Positions 10,975 through 35,110 of a stretch of DNA of 64,000 nt are shown here, one piece after another. Under the pieces are notes generated by a model that did no database searches, was not told the origin of the DNA, and worked only from the letters and a program-made list of their open reading frames with translations. Position 1 is the first letter of the stretch. Every line of letters starts with the position of its first letter. A program made the translations under genes and the position numbers. This DNA is from Ochotona curzoniae. Taxonomy: Eukaryota > Chordata > Mammalia > Lagomorpha > Ochotonidae. The DNA is taken from contig NW_024466607.1 of the NCBI RefSeq assembly GCF_017591425.1, forward strand, positions 10,424,501-10,488,500, given 5' to 3'.

Positions 10975-11130
10975 GGCTCACGAACCTGACACCCACCTAG
11001 TAGACGGGTTGGCCCGTCTTCTGCTGTTTCTCAGGCCATAGGCAGAGAGCTGGATCAGAAGTGGAGCAGCTGGGATTTGAAATGCTGCCCAATTGGGATG
11101 CTAGCACCACAGGCCGAGGCTTAACTACTA
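10975..11130 (-). repeat. Old CSINE fragment, reverse
   Basis: Head-side half of a reverse copy: TTTCTCAGGCCATAGGC, AGAGCTGGATCAGAAGTGG, then GAGGCTTAACTACT. Confidence 0.65.
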
Positions 11131-11521
11131 CTCTATCGTAAGATTTATTTTGTATTTATTTGTTTGCTTGTTTATTTATTTTAACTTTTAAAGCCTCTCT
11201 CGTAGAGAGAGAAAGAGAAAGTTTGGCTGAGTCCAGAAAAGAGGGGCCAGAGTCTTAGCCATCTGATGTAACACAAGCCACACGTGTCACTGTAAGTGCT
11301 CCAGTGGTCAGTCTAAAAGGAAACTGGCAAGGCCCAATATAATCATTCCTCAAGATGCCTTGGTTCCAGAACTCTCTCCTTCCTATAGGAAAAATCTGGG
11401 TAAGACTGTGTGCTAACTGGCCACAGAGAGCCCCAAAAACCATGAGTCTTTACTGTAGATACGGAAGAAACATTCGCAGCCAAGTGGAAATACAGGGTAT
11501 TTTCTCCATGCAAACGCTTGT

Positions 11522-11523
<2 letters not shown>

Positions 11524-11552
<29 letters not shown>
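11524..11552 (+). repeat. (CT)n microsatellite near the SLC25A38 promoter
   Basis: Fourteen or so CT units at the upstream edge of the CpG island, about 330 bases before the SLC25A38 start codon. Confidence 0.95.
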
Positions 11553-11556
<4 letters not shown>

Positions 11557-11585
11557 GCTGGGGGACCCTGCAGTTCTGCGCGCTT

Positions 11586-11601
11586 CCACCAGGTGGCACT
11601 G
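11586..11601 (+). promoter_or_regulatory. CTCF-like site, forward orientation
   Basis: CCACCAGGTGGCACTG fits the CTCF core (CCASYAGRKGGCRSY). It sits at the upstream edge of the SLC25A38 island and is divergent to the reverse match at 10.22 kb. Confidence 0.55.
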
Positions 11602-11884
11602 AGAGGCAGCGCGCTCGCCCGGCGCAGCAGGGGCGCGCCGGAAGGGAAAGCCGCCCCGGGGAGCAGTTCCGGCGGCTTTTCCCTCGTGTGGGCCGCGCTC
11701 GGGAGCTGAGGCGGGCGGCTGTGGCGGAGCCGCGGAGCGCGTGGGGGAGCCGTGACCGGTGTGCGGGCAGCCTCGGGCCGCGCCGGACCGCGTCGGCCAC
11801 CCCGGGGCCGGGCCTGGTCCCGGGCCGCCATCCTCGGGGCCCGCCGCCGCCCTGGGCCCGCAGCCCTCGCGGGGCGCCCCGCCG

Positions 11885-21571
<9,687 letters not shown>

Positions 21572-22135
21572 CGAAAGGACTGGGGGCAGGGTGGGATCTA
21601 TCATCCTGGTTGCTTTTTCTGCCAAGGGCTGCCTCATCTCAGTCCCATGGAGTCAAATGGAATCCTGCCTGGTATACAGGCGGGAAGGTCATTGTCTCAA
21701 CTACGCTGTCCAGGGAGAGAGCAGATGGACCTGACTCAGCCTGCTTGCATGCCGGGAGGCTGCGTGCAAAGGCGTTGCCAGAAAGAGCTCTGTTGGGCAT
21801 CTCAACCTCAGCCATCACCTGCACCACGATGGCTGCTTGCCTGTGTTGTTGGGCCAGAGAAGCTGGAGGCCACCTGCCATGTCAGACGCCAGCAGTAATC
21901 TGAGGAATGAGGCCCTGTCGCCAAGCTCCACAGTGTCTGAGGTGACATGAGGAAGAGCAGGTATCGTTATTTACCTGGCTCCAGAGTGCTTCCCGGAGGC
22001 TCTGCAATGTGGACAGTGGCTTCCCAGCCAGAAAAGTGGCTTTGACTTTGGCCCTGCACTATTGTAATTCTAAGTTGTTCTGGCATTTTTCTGCAACTAT
22101 ATTTCAGAGAAATAAAGTGAAACACTTTATGATAT
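21572..22135 (+). other. SLC25A38: SLC25A38 3' UTR
   Basis: About 565 bases from the stop codon to just past the AATAAA at 22111. No repeat insertions. Confidence 0.8.
22111..22116 (+). terminator. SLC25A38: SLC25A38 polyadenylation signal
   Basis: Canonical AATAAA following an AT-rich stretch. It is the first good signal after the stop codon, with a T-rich downstream region. Confidence 0.8.
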
Positions 22136-22139
22136 ATAT

Positions 22140-22950
22140 ACACAAACGTTTTAAGTTTACTTAGCAAGTTATAAGCTTGCAGCCAATACTTTTGGTTTTG
22201 GGTTAAAATGTTCTTTTCAAAATGAGAGTTGGGGTAGAGCTATGGGAGAGGGTAGGGCAGGCTCCTGATCCCGTCGAGCACCCAAGGCTCCAGTGTTGTG
22301 ACCTGTGCAGCTGGGGGAAGGCATGCTGCATGGAGTAGCTGCCTTCTGGAAACCTGGACACTGGCAGGGCGTTCCGTGTCCTTTCTGCAGGCTTCTCTGA
22401 CCCACCAGTATCCTGAGCTCAGGGAGCTGCAGGAGGCCTGCAGTGCAGGAGAGACAAGGCCTTGGACTTGACTGGCGCTTTCATTTGTTTTGCAAGGGAC
22501 AGGCAAATATGATACCGTCAGCAGTCTTATTTCCTCTAATACTGAGTGGGCCCTGTGTCCAGTGGCAGGCCACCCTGAGTGCTACCCAGGGCCTCTCGCA
22601 CTCAGGTTTTGCTGTCTTGCAGCCTGTCTGTAAGCTCAGTAAGAAGCCAGCTTGCGAGCTGTAGTGTGCTGTGGGAACCATGCCCTGCACTGCTTTTTCT
22701 TAGTGATCTTGGCTGCTTCAGACTCAAATTTCTTAGAGGTGGACCTCTGGGGAGGAAAACGGTGCCCTGGTGACCGAAGATAAGGCCTCCTAGGATGTGA
22801 GCCAAGGAAGCAAAGCCAAGGTTTCCAGCTGCTTCCTGAAAATATGGTACAAGGAAATGTTTCGGGCAGTCACAGCAGGACCGAAAGTGCTTTTGGGCCT
22901 TCATTCCCTCACTCACGTGGAACAACTGTCAAGATTTTGCTACACCGGAG
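22140..22950. other. SLC25A38-RPSA spacer, no gene seen
   Basis: Unique-looking intergenic sequence without exon or RNA signatures. Confidence 0.5.
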
Positions 22951-23207
22951 GCCAGTGTTGTGGCCCGATGGGTAAGGCTTCAACACCAGCAGCGCCCATC
23001 CCAGCTGTTCCACTTCTGATACAGCTCCCCTGTGACCTGGGAAAAGCAGCCAAAGATGGCCCACATGGGACACCTGGATGAAGCTCTTGGCTCCTGGCTT
23101 CGGCCTGGTCCAGCGCCTGGTTCAGCGCTGGCCATCTGGGGAGTGAGCTAGTGATGGAAGACCACTTTCCGTAACTCTTTCAGCATAAATAAAAGTTGAA
23201 GGAAAAA
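22951..23207 (+). repeat. Diverged CSINE, forward
   Basis: GGCCAGTGTTGTGGCCCGATGG head, GTGACCTGGGAAAAGCAGCC middle, and a CATAAATAAAAG tail. Confidence 0.75.
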
Positions 23208-23394
23208 AAATTTGCCACACTTGCTAGTTTTCTCACCACTTTCATATCACACTTTCTTTTCTTCAAAGGTGAGCAGGGTGACTGCCCCACGTCCTTGCAC
23301 ATTTCAAGGTACATCACTGAAAATTAAATGTCGTCACCCCACATGGCAAACTCGAACAGCCTGTGGACAGGGCATCCATTCATCCTGCCCTGAT

Positions 23395-23655
23395 GGCAGA
23401 GTTACACAGAGAAGCTTGCTTGTGCGGGTTCACTCCCCAGATGGCCACAATGAATGGGGCTGGGTCGGGTCAGAGCTACGAGCTTCTTCCAGATCTCCCA
23501 CATAGATGGCCAGGGTACAAGCACTTGGGCCATCTTGCTCTGCTTTCCCAGGCACATCAGCAGGGCGCTTTGTTGGAAGTGGAGCAGCCAGGACTTGTAC
23601 TGGAGCTCCTGGGGTGCTGGAGTCCATAGGCAGATTAACACTATGCCACAGAAAT
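23395..23655 (-). repeat. Diverged CSINE, reverse
   Basis: AGAGTTACACAGAGAAGC, GGTTCACTCCCCAGATGGCC and TTAACACTATGCCACA mark tail, middle and head of a reverse copy. It lies opposite the forward copy at 22.95 kb. Confidence 0.75.
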
Positions 23656-24104
23656 GATTTTTCTAGTTGGCTTATTTGTATCAGAGCCCAAGAAAATGTC
23701 CATATATGGTTTTAGTTTTTTAAGTTTCTTGCTAACCCAGGATAGCACTCTGCTGCTTTCTCAGTAGTTCTAGTTTGTTTCTGTGTCACATCATTTCCCA
23801 TAAACTAGGTGTTGGCTCAGCTAGTTGGATTAAATTCAGATCTGTCCAATTTCCTAGCCAAAAACAGAACATGCCATGGCTTGCGTCATAGCAGGGTGCC
23901 CCAAGGGTTCAGCTATGGCTTTTTCACTGACACGGAGATGGGTAAGCTGGTTTGTGTGGTGACCACCTAACCCCTCCATTGCCAAGCTGCTGTCAACCTT
24001 TCACCTACTGACAGTGTGGCCTTGCCAAGTTATTTCCTCCTGGTGGCTTCCACATTTATTACCTGGAATTGTTTTGTAATAAAGCACTTTTCCTGAGGCT
24101 GATA

Positions 24105-24350
24105 TTCTGGTATAGCAGGTAAAGCCATGGCCTGGAACACCAGCTTCCTACGGGGCCACCTGTTCCTGTTGTGGCTGCTCTGCTTCCAGGGAAAGCAGAA
24201 GAGGGTTCCCTAGGTGCTTGAGCCCTGTCATTCATATGGGAGACCCGGATGAAGCTTCTGCCTTCAGCCTGGCCCAGTACTGGCCATGGTGGTCATCTAG
24301 CGAATGAGCCAGGCCGGTGGAATCCCTTTCTGTCACACTCCTTCAAAATA
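24105..24350 (+). repeat. Diverged CSINE, forward
   Basis: TATAGCAGGTAAAGCCATGG head through AGCCTGGCCCAGTACTGGCC to a degraded tail. Confidence 0.6.
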
Positions 24351-24373
24351 GGATTTTGTGGAGAAACCAAACA

Positions 24374-24515
24374 CCTAGGGACAAGCATGGCACAGCAAGT
24401 TAAGCCACTGTGTAATGGGTTCAAGTCCCAGGTGTTCCACGTTTGATCCAGCACCCCTGCCTTCCAAGTTTCATGCATTCAGCCACGCAGTCTCGTGCTT
24501 TTGCCTTAAAAATAA
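24374..24515 (+). repeat. CSINE fragment, forward
   Basis: Head and B box region (AGCATGGCACAGCAAGTTAAG, then GGGTTCAAGTCCCAGG), followed directly by a short A-rich AAAATAAAAC tail, so the middle is deleted. Confidence 0.6.
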
Positions 24516-24599
24516 AACAAAACCTACTCGTAACTGATTATGTGCCGTTAGACTGATCTCCAAAAAAATCAGGGAAGGCGACTGCGGCCCAGGAAGCTG

Positions 24600-25350
24600 C
24601 CGCTCGTCTCACGGGCACAAGCGGCGGGCTGGAGGGCCAGGCAGGACAGGATCAAGCCCGCGGGGTGTGCCACGACGGGCACGGGGACGATCGAGCACAG
24701 GGCGGCGGGCAACGGGGACAGCCCCACGACTCCAAACGCCCCGATTCCGAACGCCCAAGGCTGCCCTTCCGCCGCGCTCGCCCCGCCCCGGAACCTCAGC
24801 CCTCCGGCTCCGCCTCTCTTCCTGTCCCCTTCCCTTGCCATTGGTTGCCGACGGCTTATATAAACACGTCACTTCCGCCCTCCCTTTCTTTCCGCGCTCC
24901 TGGCGAGGGCTCTATACGGCGTTGTCTTTGGTGAGCTGCTCCCGGGGTCGCCGTCTCTCCCCGAGCACCTCTCCCAGCATCCTTCCCGCCCTCGTAGGGG
25001 GCATGGAAATGGGGCGGAGAGTCGATCGGGCTGGATCTATGTGCGATCTGGCGGGCCCCTGGTCCCCGGCCGGCGGCCCGCACGTGGCGGGGCTCGGGCC
25101 TGCACTGTCCCGTTCCGGCCCACGCCTGCCCCGGGAGCCGAAGGCGGACCCTCGGCCGCCGGGCTCGGGGCTGGGTTGGGCGAGTGCGGGAAGCCGAGCG
25201 AGGGCCCAGCGAGGTCGGCGCCCTGGGCTGGTCGGCTTGGCCCTCTGCCCTGCCGGCTGGGGACTCAGGCTGTTGCTGGGGTTTTGAGAAGTGGGTGTGG
25301 AGGTGCGAGAGCGTGACCCCCGAGTGCCAAGGCCCGCCCTGCCTGACCCG
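24600..25350 (+). promoter_or_regulatory. RPSA: RPSA promoter and CpG island
   Basis: CpG-rich block around exon 1. Upstream of the start are an inverted CCAAT box (CCATTGGTTG near 24840), TATA element CTTATATAAA (about 24855-24864), and a CRE/ETS-like CACGTCACTTCCGCC. The start region CCCTTTCTTTCC is a 5' TOP-type pyrimidine tract, typical of ribosomal protein genes and the basis of mTOR-dependent translation control. Confidence 0.88.
24889..24930 (+). other. RPSA: RPSA noncoding exon 1
   Basis: Pyrimidine-rich start through GGGCTCTATACGGCGTTGTC, matching the layout of mammalian RPSA exon 1, ending at donor TTTG|GTGAGC. The 5' end is placed within a few bases by the pyrimidine tract about 25-30 bases after the TATA element. 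Confidence 0.75.
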
Positions 25351-25539
25351 CACGTGCGCTCACTGCCCTTGGTCTTGGACCCTTAGCTTCTCGCGTTGCC
25401 TTTGATGCACACTGCGGATCGTACTGCCTTAGCAGGGCCAAGCTGGCGCCTATCTACCATTTTGTGTCCCGTGGCTGCACTACTGGACGCTGCATGTAGG
25501 CTCTGTGTATGTGCGTCTGTTTTTTAATCATCTTAGGAA

Positions 25540-25745
25540 TATTCACGGGGACAAGGAGAAACGGGGGGGAAATCTTCGATCCGCTGGTTCACTCCTCTAA
25601 TAGCCACAGTGGTTGGAGCTGAAGCGGTCAGGAGCTGGGAGCTTACCATCTCCCAACGTGGGTGCAGGTCCGCTGCACTTGGGATCCTGACGCCTGCAGG
25701 CAGAGAATCAGCCAGTTGAGCCCTAGATGGAGGGACCGGCCCACT
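25540..25745 (-). repeat. Diverged CSINE, reverse
   Basis: AAATCTTCGATCCGCTGGTTC, then CCCAACGTGGGTGCAGG and a degraded head. It lies just before RPSA exon 2. Confidence 0.6.
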
Positions 25746-25796
25746 CGGCTGGCCTGTAACTGTTAACCGTTTTCCTCCCTCAGATTCCCGGCGTAA

Positions 25797-29595
<3,799 letters not shown>

Positions 29596-29635
29596 GTGAT
29601 CTGCACTCTTGGAAGCAGATGTGAAGTTGACGGAA

Positions 29636-29641
29636 AATAAA
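29636..29641 (+). terminator. RPSA: RPSA polyadenylation signal
   Basis: AATAAA 41 bases after the TGA stop. The very short 3' UTR (cleavage near 29658) is normal for ribosomal protein genes. Confidence 0.92.
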
Positions 29642-29907
29642 TAACAGTTTCTAAAGAAAGTGCATCTGTTTTTTAATTTCGTGTCAGATTATTGGGCATT
29701 GGTTCATGTATCCAGTAGTGCTTTACTCTGGGACTTTTTAGTGTGCAGAAAGTAAATGAGAATGCTGGCGCATGTGTAGGTGGTAACTATTTGCATTAAT
29801 ATGCCTAGTAAATCTAGTCTGTGGGTGACAGACAGCCTTTGTGTCTGCCACTGTGTGACTAGCATTGGCAGGTAGCTCCTTTTTCTGGAAGCTTAGAGGG
29901 ACATGAC

Positions 29908-30152
29908 CTTAGCATTTTATTGTTATTGGAAAGGCGGGTCTAGTTTGTAGAGAGGACAGATCTTCCCTTCACTGGCTCACTCCAAGTGCTCACAGCAGCC
30001 ATGGCTGGCTGATCAGGACCTTCCTCCAGTCATCTCCTGGCTGGGCACAGGGTCCCAAGACCACAAGTGGGGAGCAGGTGGGACACAAACCAGCACTCAT
30101 GGATTCCAGTGCTTACAAGGTGAGGATTGAGCCACTGCATCAGCACTGGGTA
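29908..30152 (-). repeat. CSINE, reverse
   Basis: TTTTATTGTTATTGGAAAGG, AGATCTTCCCTTCACTGGC and CACTGCATCAGCACTGGG define a reverse copy with small internal deletions. Confidence 0.8.
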
Positions 30153-30689
30153 GGTTAGTAGGGATTGTGTTGCAATGATCTGTGGGTATGGCTGGGAAGT
30201 TAGTGACTGGAGACCTGGTAGGGACATGGCTGGGAACTGGTCAGCAGGGCCAGGTTGGAGAGGGCTACTCAAGTATGGTACTCCATCTGGCAACTGCAGA
30301 ATCCCCTCTTAACCTTCTAGGCATTGCAGTTGTTCCTGCATTCTGGAATTCTGGCAGAAGGAAACCAGGAGATGTTGATTTTTCATAAAATGCTTCCCAC
30401 TCTGGGCTTCATTTCCTGAGAAATGACTACATTTCCTGAGAATCGTCTTTTTCTGTCACTTTATGTTAGAAGATAGTGGCCCAACCCAGAGTGAAGTTTT
30501 TCAAGTCAGGTTACCTGTTCTGGCCCTCGCGGCTTCCTCGGCTGCAGAGCCAGGTTTTGCAGTCATCTACAAATTCAAATTGGCCTGTCTGCTGGCTCCC
30601 GGTGGACGGCTGGGCCGGTCGAGACTTGCTCCTACAGATTTCTGAAGCAACCAAAATCTTCCAGGGTTAAGCAAGGTCTATCCAGCTGC
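30153..30689. other. Intergenic, no gene seen
   Basis: Sequence between RPSA and the next CpG island. Open frames here show no recognisable protein. Confidence 0.5.
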
Positions 30690-31300
30690 GCAGAAGGGGC
30701 GGGGTGAAGGAAGAGGCCCTTTAAATATCAGGTGAGTCCGGGAGCGCTGGGTGGGGACGGTGTGAGGAATGCGGCGGATTGGTGGGCAACCGGAAGGTGG
30801 GAAGCTGGCGAGCTGCGTTCAAGATGGCGTCTCGTCTCACTGCGGAACGCGCAGCCCGTAGGAAGGAAGGTAAGATGAAGAAATCCTGAAGACAGAAGGG
30901 GCGTTCCTGACTGGGTGAGCCCACTGGAACGTCGGGGACGGCCTGTAAGTCGCGGGAGCCCCACGTGCCTGGGCTCCGGCCCTGCGCCCTCGAGCCGCCG
31001 AGCGCCCTGGCCTTCCCGCAGCCCTGAGCCTCCGTCCCCCTCGGTCCCCAGAGGTGAGGGCGCCCGCGGCAGGTGGTGCCCCTTCCTGGTCCAGCGGGCC
31101 CCGGCGCCCGCAGCGCTCGCGGCCTGCAGCATCAACCGCCAACGGTCACTCCAACCGTCCCCTGCTCACTGCCCCCAAAGGCCTTTCTCGGCCCTGGTCG
31201 GGGACGCTGGCGCTGGGAGGGCTCCCTTCCCGGATGACGCGGGCTGAGGAGCAGCAAGGCCACCCTTGAGCAGAACCTGGGGTGGCGGTGGGATGGGGGT
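30690..31300. promoter_or_regulatory. CpG island, unassigned promoter
   Basis: GC- and CpG-rich block 1.0 kb downstream of the RPSA polyA site. It has a GC box (GGGGCGGGG near 30696), TTTAAATATC near 30720, inverted CCAAT (GGATTGGTGG near 30776) and a YY1-like AAGATGGCGTC at 30821. Splice-donor-like CAG|GTGAGT (30731) and AAG|GTAAGA (30870) follow. No known gene is expected here in the human order, so this may be an unannotated noncoding or alternative upstream promoter. Confidence 0.5.
30824..30869 (+). other. Candidate first coding exon
   Basis: Within the CpG island, an ATG inside a YY1-like element opens a 15-codon frame (MASRLTAERAARRKE) that runs into a good donor, GGAAG|GTAAGA. I recognise no protein with this start and found no partner exon, so this may be chance. 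Confidence 0.2.
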
Positions 31301-32884
31301 TCCTTGGCGTCCGAGAGCCGAAAACTCAGCGGCCGACTTGGCCAGTTTTCTTCAAAGCGGCAGGCTGGGAGGGTCCCCAGTTCAGTGTTGCCTTTGGCGA
31401 GGGGGAGCGGGGACACGCTGTACTGTCCGCTCCATGGCCTGTCTCAGAATTGGGGGAAGCGGGAGGTGGGAAGCGGATGGGAAGCTGGGCGGTCAGAAAC
31501 TGCAGACATTGAAATAGCCGAGCATTGATCAAGGCCAGCGGATGGTTTCATTTTCACTTTCCAGTAGGGCGTTTTTAAGTGTTCACAGAGGGGTTTCTCT
31601 ACTCCTTTCTGAACAATCTGATGAAGCCAGAGGTAGGGGTATGAATTGAGAGGTTGGGGTCGGAGGCCAGAGCTCTCCGGCCCTGACTTAGGGTGTTTGG
31701 TCGCCATCAGCTGTGTGATGTTGGAGACCTGGGCCAGCTTCTCCAGTGGGAACAGTAGAAATGTGGGGTGGGAGGCCCATTCAGGAGGAAGGCGCCGGAG
31801 GCCAGCTCCAGGAGCACGGAGACTGTCGCTTTGTGCCCTCTGCCCACAGTTCAAGAAGCTGTCCTTTTACTCAGACACATCACAAACTTGTGCACACACG
31901 TTTGATTGTTGTATTTTTAATTTCATGACCAAGCTGGCATGCAAAGAAGTTCGATTAATTAATTTTTTACTTCATGGTCAACCAGGTGCTTTTAAAGATA
32001 ATTTTGTAAGTTACTGTAATCAGTTTTTTCATAGCAAGCCACTATTCATTCTTCAGTAGTATACGTTAGGCTACAGCCAGGACTCCAAGGCCAAGACACG
32101 TGTGATTACGTACTAATTAGTAATACTTTCCCACTACACTTCTCTTTTTTACTATCTTTTAACTTTTCTATCACTTAATGGGAGAAATACATCAAAAGGA
32201 AAAAGATTCAAGACAAAAAATTTCAAACATTAAATCCCCTGTAAGCTCTACAACCCCATAAACAGTCAAACAATAACTAAAAGCATATCTATGATATTTA
32301 TCATGCACCCTATAATTCCTTTAGCTAAAAAAAAAACATACATTTCCTATGCTGCAAAGAGTTGCAAGGACAGGCTATCCTTTAGCGTCATACTAATAGC
32401 AGTTTCAGCTTATACTCCCATCACTTTCGTTAACTTTTAGGATACTTATCAATCCCTTTGCCAGAAGACTTACTGCATGTCTGGGCCAGATTCTGGGACA
32501 GTAGTTAGGCACACAATAAGGTGTCCAGAAACAGCATGGGCTTAACTGTACTCCTGTGTGTGAACTGATAAAGGCCCACTCACCAAGACATGATCAGCAA
32601 TATTAACTCCCAGGCTCACATCAGTTGCAAAAACCATCCCAGAGGGGCAGACAACAATGCCTCAACGGAGTACAGAGTTCTTAGTCGGGTGGTTGAGTGT
32701 CCATGCAAAGGGGGTGGGACTGCGTCAAGGTGGTCGGAGTGACATCTGCCAGGCCTTGCCTGCCACACAGCTGGAAGCTCCTCACGGCCTTGCCAACAGC
32801 CTCTGTCATCCTCACACTGCATGGACCCCAGCAGGAAGGGATAGAGTCCAGGGCCAGGGGTGGCCCTTAGAAAGGAGAATTTGT
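31301..32884. other. Intergenic, no gene seen
   Basis: GC-neutral to AT-rich. The 31.9-32.5 kb part is AT-rich and may be decayed LINE sequence. No exon signatures. Confidence 0.45.
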
Positions 32885-33105
32885 GAAACTAAATTTGTTT
32901 TTGAGAGGCAGACAGAACCCTCCTGTTTGCTGATTTCACTCCCTAAATGGCACGGAGGCCTGGGCCTGGGAGCTGAGGATGCCTCCGAGTGCCCCCCACA
33001 GGGGCCCTGACTCAGTGAGTCGAGGGTCTGCATTGGTTGAAGGCTAGACCTAGGACCTGGGGAGTGGGCCTCTGAACAGAGTCCCAACTGCTAGGACCAA
33101 GCGTC
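32885..33105 (-). repeat. Old CSINE, reverse
   Basis: TTTGAGAGGCAGACAGAACC, TGATTTCACTCCCTAAATGG and a degraded head. Diverged. Confidence 0.5.
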
Positions 33106-34244
33106 TGCCTCGTGGCCTTTCTTTTTCTGTGGAAAAAAAAGGAGCTAAGAGCTGGGTCAGGGAAAAGGAACTTAAAGTTTCATGCTGTTGGTTTTTAAAA
33201 ATCTGTTCCTAGAGAAGTGCTGAGCCTGTACCCGCTTGCTGCAGAGGTGTCCGGTGTGTGGTCTAGAGGTAGCAGAATGACACGGGCTCGCCTTGGTGCT
33301 GTCCAAGGGGCAGGTTCATGGGAAGTTCATCTGAGGAGACTGTCCATGCATTTCAGGTGCCTTTGTACCAAAATAAGCCCACACGGCTTGCAGGAACGTG
33401 TGAGCAGCTTCAAGTGTCAGGTACTTAGAAGGATCAGATACCAATTTGTAAAGAGCCCTTATGACAACAGTATGACTTCTGAGATTGGAAAAAGAACAGA
33501 TATAAAATTTATGGTGAATTTAGGGTAGAAGAATGGTGAAACAGTAGATGCATTACACAGAGTTTATGGAACTAGTGTGTCCGTTGCTTCTCGGCCCATT
33601 TTCCAAAGGGCTGAGGTAGTGTTAGAGCATTCTGGGGCAGACCAGCCATATGAATTCTCCCAGGGAAACAATCTTTGGTTATTGAACCAGGAATGAACAG
33701 TTAACAGCTCCAGCAGTTGCCAACACCATAGTTGTTAGGGTTTAAACACACTTGAGGTTCTTAAAACGCAGCTGACTCCTGCAGCCAAGGAAGATTTTTA
33801 CGATTAGTTCACTGCAGGTCCAAATCCCAGATGCGGTGAGGTGCTTAGGAGGGCCTTTATTCCAAAAGGATAGGGACCAGAACGGGGGTGGAAGTGGCAG
33901 GATGGGGGGCTGCCAGGGGAGGGGAAGGGGGCAAGATGGAGGAGGATAGGGGAGAGCCAGGAAAAAGGGGAAGAAGGGAACACACTTGGAGGCTCATTTA
34001 TACAACTCAGCTGAGCCTTCAGGTGCGGGAGAGGGGCTGGGGTGGTCCCCAGGGACTGGTGACTGAGACGACCACAGGTGATTGGCAGGTGGGGTGGGGT
34101 TGGGGCAGAGAGAGAAGGGAGGAGGGGGAGGTTCTCAGGGGGCGCCGCCCTTAGGTTACCTATCATTCCTGGATTTTGTCAGCTATAGGAAAGGGGAAAT
34201 AGGAAGTGGCCCTGTGTCCAAGATTGGTTGTTATTGACAATTCT
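33106..34244. other. Intergenic with purine-rich tract
   Basis: No gene seen. Between about 33890 and 34140 the + strand is dominated by GGGG, GGAGG and GAGAG runs, a G-rich asymmetric stretch. Confidence 0.5.
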
Positions 34245-34610
34245 TTTGTATAAAATTTACTTGAATGGCAGAGTTACAGAGAGGAGGAGAGCGATCTTCC
34301 TTTGTTGATTCATCCCCATGGCGGGAGCAGGCTGAAACCAGGAGCCAGGAGCTTCTTCTAGGCCCCCCACATAAATGCAGGAACCCAAGCGTTTGGGCCA
34401 CCTTTCGCTGCATTTCCAGGTGCATTACAGGGAGCACGTGGGCAAGGGAGAGCTTTCATCTGCTGGTTCACTGCCCAGATGCCAGCAACAGCCAGCAACT
34501 GGGCCAGGCCAAAGTCAGGAGCTAGGACCTGCATCTGGGTCTCTCGTGGTGAGGGAAGTCAAAGATTGGGACCACTGTCTGCCACTACCCAAGGACCCCG
34601 GCATCCCACT
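34245..34610 (-). repeat. Two abutting CSINE fragments, reverse
   Basis: A reverse copy (AGAGTTACAGAGAGGAGG to ACAGGGAGCACGTGG) runs into a second start of the same middle segment (TCATCTGCTGGTTCACTGCC). The two are fused near 34450. Confidence 0.7.
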
Positions 34611-34779
34611 AGAGTCTATTTGCTATTACACCTGTCCCATATACCTAAAAAAAACCAAAAACAAAACAAGCATTGCTTTTTTCATAAGCTCGGTGTGTTT
34701 TATTTTTGACTTTCTGGAAGGCTAAAGAATGGTACCGGTACTGTCTAGGCAGGCAGCTAGTTCAGGGGTCATGAGTCTG

Positions 34780-35110
34780 GAAGCCACACCTCCCCCGCCT
34801 TTGTAATATTTTTTTGCACACTCATTGGGCAGGGAGTGCATACCCGTTGTTATCTGTGACTTGATGGTGAGTCAGGTGCTTGGGCGGGGTTTGCAGTTTA
34901 CGTAGCCACGCCCTTCTCAAGCCCTATATAAAAGCCTGTGCCAGGAGCAGCTGGTCACTTGGGTCACTGCTTGGTCAGCTGGCTTCCTTCACCTCCAGCC
35001 TGCTCTAGCTCTTGGCCTCCCTGACCATTAAGAACAGGAGGTAGCCATCTCTCTGCCTCACCATTTGGCGTTCTGGCTCACTCCCTCTGAAGAAGATCCA
35101 CAGAAACGTG
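34780..35110 (+). mobile_element. LTR-like promoter segment
   Basis: A GCCACGCCC box, then TATA element CCTATATAAAAGCC (about 34924-34937), then a C/T-rich leader (TTCCTTCACCTCCAGCC). This layout is typical of endogenous retroviral LTRs, or of a compact gene promoter. No retroviral coding sequence is recognisable around it; class unknown. Confidence 0.35.

Noticed and set aside
24569..25353. Overlapping frames on both strands at the RPSA promoter
   Set aside because: CpG-island artefacts; the real transcript here is the noncoding RPSA exon 1.
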